A DNA stretch of 11,653 nucleotides from Proteobacteria bacterium UBA2383. GTDB lineage: Bacteria; Pseudomonadota; Gammaproteobacteria; Competibacterales; Competibacteraceae. The translations under genes were made by a program, and so were the position numbers. Shown here one piece after another: positions 1 through 5,746 of the stretch (positions are counted from its first letter, which is position 1; every line of letters starts with the position of its first letter). Below the pieces are notes generated by a model, which saw nothing but the letters and a program-made list of their open reading frames with translations, did not search any database and was not told the origin of the DNA. The stretch covers positions 1-11,653 of the forward strand of contig DDST01000150.1 of assembly GCA_002343485.1 (NCBI GenBank), given 5' to 3'.

Positions 1-67
1 TGGCTATAGGCCGTAGTCCACTGAGAAATGGTATTAGAGGCGCTTTTGTACATTGTGAGGATTTCTC

Positions 68-214
68 ATGAGCATCAACTCATTGGATAATCAGTCCACC
101 CTTATGGTCTGCGATCAGCGTGTCGCCATTCACTGGCTCAATACCGTCCATAAGGCCCACCCGGTTACCGCACACCTGCCGTTTTCCATAACGAACTGGC
201 GGACCAGCTGCTGA
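68..214 (+). CDS. Doubtful small ORF or gene remnant, 48 codons
   Basis: I do not recognise this product. An ATG at 68 is preceded by GTGAGG with a 7-base spacer, a fair ribosome binding site, and the frame runs 48 codons to TGA at 212-214. No signal peptide, membrane segment or known motif is visible. From about position 181 a different frame (frame 1) reads VFHNELADQLLSSKNP, which looks more protein-like than the frame actually used there. That would fit a gene broken by a one- or two-base indel around 170-180, but it could equally be chance in a leader region. The frame ends 48 bases before the phospholipase D-like gene, so it could be a leader peptide, a remnant, or nothing. Confidence 0.2.
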   Translation: MSINSLDNQSTLMVCDQRVAIHWLNTVHKAHPVTAHLPFSITNWRTSC

Positions 215-262
215 GTTCGAAGAATCCCATGATGGTGCATCCTTCAGTTACTTGTTTCAGCT

Positions 263-2389
263 ATGAAACCCTTAAACACTCGACTTTTGCAACCTTCTGC
301 CAACTGCTGGCGCCTAGCACACGCCGAGCGTGTGGCGTTTCTCATCGACGGGGCGGCCTATTTTCGCGCCTTCCGGGAAGCGGTATGCCAGGCGCGACAC
401 TCCGTGCTGATCCTCGGTTGGGACATCGATACGCGCCTGCGCCTGATCCGGGATGGTCAAACCGACGCTTTTCCCGAACAGTTGGGCGACTTTCTCTATG
501 CCATGGTGAGGTTGCGCCGGGATCTGCGCATTCATGTGCTGTGCTGGGATTGGGCCCTACTCTATGCGCTGGAGCGGCAGTGGCTCCCCCTCTACAAGAC
601 AGAATGGCGCCGCCATTCACGCCTGCGTTTTCACCTGGATGATCAATACCCCTTTGGCGCCTCGCAACACCAGAAAGTGGTCGTGATCGACGACCAAGTC
701 GCTTTTGCCGGTGGCTTGGATCTGTGCAAGAATCGCTGGGACACGCCCGATCATATGCCGAACGACGCGCGGCGCGTCAACACGGACAACGAAATTTACC
801 CGCCGTTTCATGATGTGCAACTCGTGGTCGCCGGCGAGACTGCCGCGAGTCTCGGTGCTTTGGCTCGCGAGCGCTGGCGCCGAGCGACTGGCGAAAATCT
901 ACGCGTACCTCCGGAACGAAATGATATTCCCTGGCCCCAAAGCGTCACGCTAGATTTGGAGAATCACGCGGTCGCCATCGCTCGCACCGAGGCTTCCCAT
1001 AACGGTCGCGAGACGGTGCGCGAAATCGAAAGCCTTTATTTGGAGGCGATTACATCGGCCCGGCGGTTTCTCTATATCGAGAATCAATATCTGACGGCCT
1101 GGCGCATCGATGAAGCGCTAACCCAACGGTTGCAGGAACCGGAAGGCCCGGAGATTGTTATTGTCCTGCCGCTGAAAACCGGTGACTGGCTGGAGCAGCA
1201 TACGATGGATGTGTTGCGCTCCCGCCTGCTGCGCCGTTTGCGGGAAGCAGATCGACATCACCGCTTGCGCATCTACTACCCCCACCAAGAAGGATTGGGG
1301 AAAGAATATATCTACGTGCATAGCAAGCTGATGGTGGTGGACAACTCGCTGCTACTGATCGGTTCGGCCAATCTCAACAACCGTTCCATGGGTTTCGACA
1401 GCGAGTGCGTTCTGGCTGTAGAGACGACCGATGACCGGTCGCGTCGTTTCGTGATGGAATTGCGTGACCGGTTGCTGGGCGAGCATCTCGGCGCAACGCC
1501 TGAAACCGTCGCCGAGCGCATCGCTGACACAGATTCATTGATCTCTGGAGTGGAGGGGTTACGCGGTGGTCAACGGTCGCTGGAACTATTAGAGGGCGCT
1601 GTTCCGGATTATGCTGACGAGTTACTGCCTGATCACACGGTCGTCGATCCGGAAAAACCAATCAATGTGGAGCAACTGGCGGATCGGCTGATTCCCGAAG
1701 AAGAACGTCGTTCGACAAAGCGCCAGATTGCCCCCGTTCTTGCCCTACTGATCGCCGTACTCGGACTCGCCGCCGCTTGGCGCTGGACGCCTTTGGGTGA
1801 TCTATTGAATACTGCGGCACTAGTCGAGACCATCGAAGGACTAGGCAGCCATACAGGTGCGCCTCTACTTATGATAGTGGCTTATTTGGCCGGCGGTTTC
1901 ATCGCCATACCCGTCACCCTGCTGATCATCGTCACCGTACTGGCATTCGGTTCCTGGTGGGGGTTTGGCATTGCGTTGGCTGGCGCGGAACTGAGCGCGC
2001 TGGCCACTTTTGGTGTCGGACATTGGCTGGGTCGCCCATGGGTGCGGCGTTTCGCTGGAAAGCGCGTCAATCGGCTGAGCCGCCGGTTGGCCGATCGTGG
2101 CATCCTGGCCATGACGACCTTGCGCATTATGCCGGTGGCGCCCTTCACTGTGGTTAATTTGGTCGCCGGCGCTTCCCATATCCAGTTTCGGGATTTCGCT
2201 ATCGGCAGCCTGCTGGGACTGATCCCAGGTACTCTGGCTATATCGCTGTTCACGGATCAGGTGGCGGCTACCATTCGCAAACCGGACTTGCCGGCATTCG
2301 CTGTGCTGGCGGCGGTGGTCGGCGGCATCGTCGTGGGTCTATGGGCATTGCGACGCTGGGCCGAACGACGCAGTAAGAGCTCCGATTGA
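263..2389 (+). CDS. Phospholipase D-like / VTT-domain membrane fusion protein
   Basis: The product is 708 residues with two fused parts. Residues about 20-410 form a PLD-superfamily domain with two HKD motifs: H136-K138-D143 (HQKVVVID) and H353-K355-D360 (HSKLMVVD), the latter followed by GSANLNNRSMG, as in cardiolipin synthases and bacterial PLDs. The family uses a phospho-histidine intermediate to cleave or transfer phosphatidyl groups. A charged linker (about 411-488) leads to a hydrophobic C-terminal half (about 489-697) with several membrane segments and the sequence GGFIAIPVTLLIIVT, typical of VTT (TVP38/TMEM64/DedA-like) proteins linked to lipid scrambling or transport. Phospholipid remodelling at the inner membrane is therefore inferred; the substrate is unknown. 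The ATG at 263 gives a normal N-terminus but lacks a clear ribosome binding site. Its TGA overlaps the next start, so the two genes are co-translated. Both active-site motifs are intact. Confidence 0.9.
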   Translation: MKPLNTRLLQPSANCWRLAHAERVAFLIDGAAYFRAFREAVCQARHSVLILGWDIDTRLRLIRDGQTDAFPEQLGDFLYAMVRLRRDLRIHVLCWDWALLYALERQWLPLYKTEWRRHSRLRFHLDDQYPFGASQHQKVVVIDDQVAFAGGLDLCKNRWDTPDHMPNDARRVNTDNEIYPPFHDVQLVVAGETAASLGALARERWRRATGENLRVPPERNDIPWPQSVTLDLENHAVAIARTEASHNGRETVREIESLYLEAITSARRFLYIENQYLTAWRIDEALTQRLQEPEGPEIVIVLPLKTGDWLEQHTMDVLRSRLLRRLREADRHHRLRIYYPHQEGLGKEYIYVHSKLMVVDNSLLLIGSANLNNRSMGFDSECVLAVETTDDRSRRFVMELRDRLLGEHLGATPETVAERIADTDSLISGVEGLRGGQRSLELLEGAVPDYADELLPDHTVVDPEKPINVEQLADRLIPEEERRSTKRQIAPVLALLIAVLGLAAAWRWTPLGDLLNTAALVETIEGLGSHTGAPLLMIVAYLAGGFIAIPVTLLIIVTVLAFGSWWGFGIALAGAELSALATFGVGHWLGRPWVRRFAGKRVNRLSRRLADRGILAMTTLRIMPVAPFTVVNLVAGASHIQFRDFAIGSLLGLIPGTLAISLFTDQVAATIRKPDLPAFAVLAAVVGGIVVGLWALRRWAERRSKSSD

Positions 2390-3195
2390 TGGAATATCCA
2401 GAACAAAAAAGCTCTTCCCATCATTCTGTTGGCGCTGGCCCCGTAAGCCATAATCCTGTCCACAACACACGGTTAACCCTGTGTAGCTACAACATCCATG
2501 TAGCGGTAGGCCGTGATGGCCGCTTCGCTCCCGATCGGACCCTGAGCGTCATTCGGGAACTGAACGCAGACATCATCGCCTTGCAAGAGGTGCATGGTCT
2601 GGATTTGCTGGATTTTCTCGCAAGCCAAGCCGGGTTCGAACCGATTGCTAGTCCGGCCCTGCTGCGCAAGGGCCGGGAATATGGCAACGCTTTGCTAACT
2701 CGTCTACCGGTCCGCCAGATACGGCGTTTTGATCTGAGTGTCCCCGGCTGGGAACCACGCAGCGCTCTGGACGCCGTTCTTGGCATCGACGACCGGCCGT
2801 TTCGCGTGTTGGCAACCCACTTTGGGTTACGCCGCGCCGAGCGTCGTCGTCAGACTCACCAGCTACTTGGCTACCTGAAACAGTGGGATGCGGGTGAAAT
2901 GACTACATTGCTAGGCGATTTCAATGAATGGTTACCGTGGAGCCGGCCCGTGCGCTGGCTGAACGCCTGGTTCGAACAAGCGCCCGCGCTGGCAACGTAT
3001 CCGGCGCGCTTTCCCTTGCTGAGACTAGACCGGATCTGGCTGCGGCCACGCTGGCGCTTGTTGGCCATCCACGTGCACCAGAGCCGTCTGGCCCGGCTCG
3101 CTTCTGATCATTTGCCCATCGTCGCCACCGTCGATTCCCATGGCAACGGCTTGCCTGATCTTGCGGCTACTCCACAACAACCCTCAGCGCCGTAA
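2389..3195 (+). CDS. Endonuclease/exonuclease/phosphatase (EEP) family protein
   Basis: The product is 268 residues and belongs to the EEP superfamily of metal-dependent phosphodiesterases and phosphatases (DNase I, AP endonuclease, sphingomyelinase, inositol phosphatase). The full motif set is visible: N35 in CSYNIH, the metal ligand E67 in ALQEVH, H144 in ATHFGL, D177/N179 in LLGDFNEW, D214 in RLDRIWL, and the terminal D240-H241 in SDHLP. The fold appears complete, and the first 28 residues look like a disordered extension. The ATG at 2389 shares its A with the TGA of the preceding gene; a TTG one codon earlier is less likely. An EEP gene next to a PLD-type cardiolipin synthase also occurs in the E. 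coli ybhP-clsB(ybhO)-ybhN cluster, so a lipid-linked phosphodiester substrate is a reasonable inference, but a nuclease is not excluded. Its 3' end overlaps dsbB, on the opposite strand, by 12 bases. Confidence 0.88.
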   Translation: MEYPEQKSSSHHSVGAGPVSHNPVHNTRLTLCSYNIHVAVGRDGRFAPDRTLSVIRELNADIIALQEVHGLDLLDFLASQAGFEPIASPALLRKGREYGNALLTRLPVRQIRRFDLSVPGWEPRSALDAVLGIDDRPFRVLATHFGLRRAERRRQTHQLLGYLKQWDAGEMTTLLGDFNEWLPWSRPVRWLNAWFEQAPALATYPARFPLLRLDRIWLRPRWRLLAIHVHQSRLARLASDHLPIVATVDSHGNGLPDLAATPQQPSAP

Positions 3196-3720
3196 CCGCC
3201 AGTTGCCCCATAGCCCAATAATGCCAAAGCCAATAAACAGCACCAGCGTCCACACCGGCATGCTGAATCCCAGCAATGTCCAATCTACCTTAGCGCACTC
3301 ACCAGAGCCGGTCAGCACCTCACGAATCGTCTCGTTGAGCGGGAATGCTTCCAACATGTACTCAAGGCTTGGCCCGCAACGTGGCGCTTCTTCCGGGGGC
3401 AGATGCTGCAACCAGACATGCCGGGCGGCAATCCCAGCGCCGGCTCCTGCCGCAAGCCCTATCAAAATCCCATACACTTTCCCGCCCCAGTCACGCGGGT
3501 TATGCAGGGTAGCCGCCAGAAACACCAGGGCAACCGCCAGCAACGCCAGACGCTGGAAAATGCACAGTGGGCAGGGTTCAAACCCCAGATAATGCTGCAC
3601 ATAATAAGCAAAGCCTAAACTGGCGGCACATCCCAAAAAAACCAGCCCATTCAACATCCAACGGGATAGCCATCCAAACTGGTTCGATACCTCGGCAGCA
3701 CTGACTTGAAAATTTTGCAT
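3184..3720 (-). CDS. dsbB: Disulfide bond formation protein DsbB
   Basis: The product is 178 residues, the usual DsbB length. DsbB is an inner-membrane enzyme that reoxidises periplasmic DsbA and passes the electrons to quinone. The quinone-proximal cysteine pair is C50/C53 in EPCPLCIFQR, directly followed by the conserved arginine. The second periplasmic pair is C115 (APRCGPSLEYML) and C142 (SGECAKVDW). Four hydrophobic segments lie at about 22-43, 56-72, 83-100 and 152-171. I chose the ATG at 3720: the frame is open back to 3795, but that start would overlap the upstream gene and add 25 residues unlike the family. It is the last gene of the minus-strand run, 52 bases after the SelT/W/H-type gene, which also has a CxxC motif. 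No dsbA is in the window. Confidence 0.95.
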   Translation of the reverse strand: MQNFQVSAAEVSNQFGWLSRWMLNGLVFLGCAASLGFAYYVQHYLGFEPCPLCIFQRLALLAVALVFLAATLHNPRDWGGKVYGILIGLAAGAGAGIAARHVWLQHLPPEEAPRCGPSLEYMLEAFPLNETIREVLTGSGECAKVDWTLLGFSMPVWTLVLFIGFGIIGLWGNWRLRR

Positions 3721-3772
3721 AATACGTCCGTCAATGGGGGTTGTTGGATCGTTGTCAAGCGGGCCAAGGGGA

Positions 3773-4060
3773 TTACTTCGATTTGCGATCCGCATGACCC
3801 AGATTTCGCTCCGGTGCTATAAGATCGCGAACCCGTTGCTTGACCTCCTTGGCTTCAGGAAATCGCCCTTCCTGGCGGCGTGACCAAATCAGGTCATCGC
3901 CGACCCGGATTTCGAATACTCCACCCAATCCAGGTTGTAGCGCCACTTCACCCAACTCTTCTTCAAACGTGGTTAGTAGCTCCTGCGCTAACCAGGCTGC
4001 CCGCAATAACCAGCGGCATTGGGTGCAATAGAGAATACTCACTCGGGGTTTTGGTTCCAT
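3773..4060 (-). CDS. SelT/SelW/SelH (Rdx) family thioredoxin-like protein
   Basis: The product is 95 residues. It opens with a beta strand leading into C12-T-Q-C15, the CxxC site of the Rdx family, in which eukaryotic members often have selenocysteine at the second position. Here both are ordinary cysteines, encoded by normal codons. The arrangement continues as in the family: a helix (WLLRAAWLAQELLTTF), the conserved GGVFEIRV strand, and a region giving W59 and the EGRFPEAKEVKQRVRD helix. It is a small soluble cytoplasmic protein with presumed redox activity; its partner is unknown even in better-studied relatives. The TAA of mtgA lies 11 bases before its ATG, so it belongs to the same transcript. 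No Shine-Dalgarno sequence is visible in that gap, suggesting coupling to mtgA translation. Confidence 0.85.
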   Translation of the reverse strand: MEPKPRVSILYCTQCRWLLRAAWLAQELLTTFEEELGEVALQPGLGGVFEIRVGDDLIWSRRQEGRFPEAKEVKQRVRDLIAPERNLGHADRKSK

Positions 4061-4071
4061 GAATTTTTCGA

Positions 4072-4851
4072 TTAAAGCTTATCAAGATAGGTTATGCCGC
4101 CCAGTTGCCGCATCTGCCGTTCGATCCAGCGCTGGCGCCTGAGGATATAGCTGGACGGTTTATCCACACGGTAGCGCAGAGGATTTGGCAACACGGCTGC
4201 CAGCCTCGCTGCTTCGCTGACTGTCAGCGCAGCGGCCGGCTTGCGGAAAAATCGCTGGCTGGCGGCCTCCACGCCAAAAGTGTACTCACCAAACTCGGCA
4301 ATGTTTAGATAAACCTCCAGAATCCGCTGTTTGGACCATAATCTTTCCAGCAGTACTGTAAACCAAGCTTCTAATCCCTTACGGACCCAACTGCGCCCTG
4401 ACCACAGAAACAAATTCTTCGCGACCTGCTGGCTCAAGGTGCTAGCTCCGCGTACTGACCGGCCTTCCCGAAGACGCTTGATGGTTTGTTTTATTTCAAC
4501 AAAATCAAAACCTTGATGATCAGGGAACCGCTGATCTTCGGCGGCCAGCACCGCCAAAGCGACATTCGGCGAAATGTCCGCGTAAGAGATCCAATCATAG
4601 CGAAATGCGGCGCTTTCACCCCGCCAAACCGCCATGATCCATTGTTGGGCAATGACGCTGGAAGCTGGCAAGGGCACTGAGCGCAACACCAACACCAGGA
4701 TGAGCGAGGTACCAATGAAGAACCATACCGTCATCCACAATATACGCTTAATCCGGGTCCAAAGCGGCCATCTTCGGGGCGGAGCGGACGAAGGGGCCGG
4801 TTTGAAGTGCTTTATCCAACTCAGCAGCCGACCCCTCAAAAAATCCCCCAT
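4072..4851 (-). CDS. mtgA: Monofunctional biosynthetic peptidoglycan transglycosylase
   Basis: The product is 259 residues and polymerises lipid II into glycan strands on the periplasmic face of the inner membrane, without a transpeptidase domain. One membrane anchor lies at about 36-56, followed by a complete GT51 domain. Visible GT51 motifs are AAEDQRFPDHQGFD with catalytic E105, RGASTLSQQVAKNLFL (134-149), RKGLEAW (157-163), and LEVYLNIAEFGEYTFGVE with the second glutamate E187. Downstream lie AARLAAVLPNPLRY and a basic C-terminal helix. The length and single anchor match MtgA rather than a bifunctional PBP1. The ATG at 4851 lies inside the 3' end of the flavodoxin-like gene (16-base overlap) and follows a GGGGGTGG purine run, implying translational coupling. 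The first 30 residues are basic and cytoplasmic. Confidence 0.94.
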   Translation of the reverse strand: MGDFLRGRLLSWIKHFKPAPSSAPPRRWPLWTRIKRILWMTVWFFIGTSLILVLVLRSVPLPASSVIAQQWIMAVWRGESAAFRYDWISYADISPNVALAVLAAEDQRFPDHQGFDFVEIKQTIKRLREGRSVRGASTLSQQVAKNLFLWSGRSWVRKGLEAWFTVLLERLWSKQRILEVYLNIAEFGEYTFGVEAASQRFFRKPAAALTVSEAARLAAVLPNPLRYRVDKPSSYILRRQRWIERQMRQLGGITYLDKL

Positions 4852-5300
4852 GCCACCCCCAAGGCCATGGTTTCGCCCAGCTCCTCACAGCGTTGCAGAA
4901 CCTCCGCATTTAGTTCACCACGCGCGATGACCGGATCGCAAACGGGTTTGAGCGGGTAGCCGCGCGCAATGCGCTCAATACTGGTCAGCGCCCCGGTTCC
5001 ATCATTGCCAGCACTGATGAACACCGCATAGGGCAAACCGTTTATTTTACCCTGAGCCGGATAATACGTGCGATCCAGAAAGTTCTTCAACGCTCCAGAC
5101 ATATAACCGAAATTTTCCGGTGTTCCCAACAGTAACCCATCCGCCCAGAGCAAATCTTCCAAACCAGCACGCAGGGCCATTTTCAACCGCGTTTCCACCT
5201 CCGGCACCCGCCGCGCTCCGCGTAATATAGCGCGTGACATGGTGCGGGTATGGCCGGTTTGGGTGTGATAGATAATCAGAAGATGTTTGGCAGAACCCAT
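4836..5300 (-). CDS. Flavodoxin-like NAD(P)H oxidoreductase family protein
   Basis: The product is 154 residues with a flavodoxin-like fold. After the first strand (HLLIIYHTQTGHTRTM, 6-21) comes a T-x-T-G-x-T type loop that binds FMN phosphate. GTPENFGYMSGALKNFLDR (59-77) is the second FMN contact region seen in NAD(P)H-quinone oxidoreductase/NADPH-dependent FMN reductase relatives. FISAGNDGTGAL (94-105) is the third loop. It is a soluble cytoplasmic protein; the physiological electron acceptor cannot be read from sequence. It is the first gene of the minus-strand run and overlaps mtgA by 16 bases. The ATG at 5300 places the first strand at the N-terminus as expected. No strong ribosome binding site is seen. 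The 146-base divergent gap to infA should hold its promoter, but I could not pick one with confidence. Confidence 0.85.
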   Translation of the reverse strand: MGSAKHLLIIYHTQTGHTRTMSRAILRGARRVPEVETRLKMALRAGLEDLLWADGLLLGTPENFGYMSGALKNFLDRTYYPAQGKINGLPYAVFISAGNDGTGALTSIERIARGYPLKPVCDPVIARGELNAEVLQRCEELGETMALGVAWGIF

Positions 5301-5373
5301 GCTGTAAAGGCTAAAGGCTTATGATGTGATGCAGGCGCATTATTCCTTTTACCTTGTGCCTTTTTTCCTCCCC

Positions 5374-5402
5374 TTGCCACACTAGAGGATTTTCGCTATG
5401 GT
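5374..5402 (+). promoter_or_regulatory. Candidate sigma-70 promoter for infA
   Basis: TTGCCA at 5374-5379 matches the -35 consensus at five of six positions. It is followed, after exactly 17 bases, by TATGGT at 5397-5402, which matches the -10 consensus at four of six. It sits in the divergent gap between the flavodoxin-like gene and infA, 44 bases ahead of the proposed TTG start. This is a sequence match only; no transcription start is known. Confidence 0.4.
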
Positions 5403-5430
5403 TACGCGCCTTAAATCACAGCCCTGATAT

Positions 5431-5440
5431 AGGAAGGGAT
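5431..5440 (+). promoter_or_regulatory. Ribosome binding site deciding the TTG start of infA
   Basis: AGGAAGGGAT lies about 6-10 bases before the TTG at 5447, the right distance for a Shine-Dalgarno site. No comparable site precedes the internal ATG at 5471, the only other candidate that leaves most of the protein intact. Together with family length, this supports TTG as the initiator. Confidence 0.65.
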
Positions 5441-5446
5441 GAAAAC

Positions 5447-5665
5447 TTGTCTAAAGAAGACCATATCGAAATGGAGGGCACCGTGATCGATACCCTCCCA
5501 AATACCATGTTCCGGGTGCAACTGGAAAACGGTCATGTAGTAACCGCCCATATCTCCGGTCGGATGCGTAAACATTACATTCGTATCCTGACCGGTGACA
5601 AGGTCAAGGTGGAATTGACGCCTTATGACCTTACCAAAGGGCGCATTGTCTACCGCGGGCGCTGA
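5447..5665 (+). CDS. infA: Translation initiation factor IF-1
   Basis: The product is 72 residues, exactly the usual length. IF-1 is a single OB-fold (S1-like) protein that binds the 30S A site and assists IF-2 and IF-3 in start selection. Diagnostic stretches are SKEDHIEMEGTVIDTLPNTM, FRVQLENGHVVTAHISGRMR, ILTGDKVKVELTPYDLTKGR and the terminal IVYRGR. The frame is open upstream to 5354, but the family N-terminus (Met-Ser/Ala-Lys-Glu-Asp) aligns so that the initiator is TTG at 5447, behind a good AGGAAGGG site. Its 3' end faces clpA tail-to-tail across 81 bases, the clpA/infA proximity known in E. coli and Pseudomonas. The TTG codon for such an abundant factor is unusual and could moderate or autoregulate its synthesis; that is inference. 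Confidence 0.97.
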   Translation: MSKEDHIEMEGTVIDTLPNTMFRVQLENGHVVTAHISGRMRKHYIRILTGDKVKVELTPYDLTKGRIVYRGR

Positions 5666-5746
5666 CCCCGCACGCATCGCGAAAAGGAGCGATCAGCCGG
5701 TTTCTTTCCTTTCGTTCTTAACCGCTCCAACCAAAACCGGTTGTAC

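Noticed and set aside
229..642. 137-codon plus-strand frame overlapping the PLD gene start
   Set aside because: It lies in another frame over a strongly supported PLD domain. Its translation is of low complexity (rich in Pro, Gly, Arg, Ala) with no motif.
3721..3795. Upstream extension of DsbB to 3795
   Set aside because: It would overlap the preceding gene by 23 bases and add residues unlike the family N-terminus; the ATG at 3720 gives the usual length.
3773..4060. Selenoprotein with a UGA-encoded selenocysteine
   Set aside because: The CxxC site is encoded by two ordinary cysteine codons and there is no in-frame TGA before the terminal TAA.
5666..5746. Possible bidirectional terminator between infA and clpA
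   Set aside because: GGAGCG (5686-5691) pairs with CGCTCC (5723-5728), and CCGGTTT near 5698 pairs with AAACCGG near 5734. The stems are short, mutually exclusive, have loops of about 30 bases, and lack a clean T-run.
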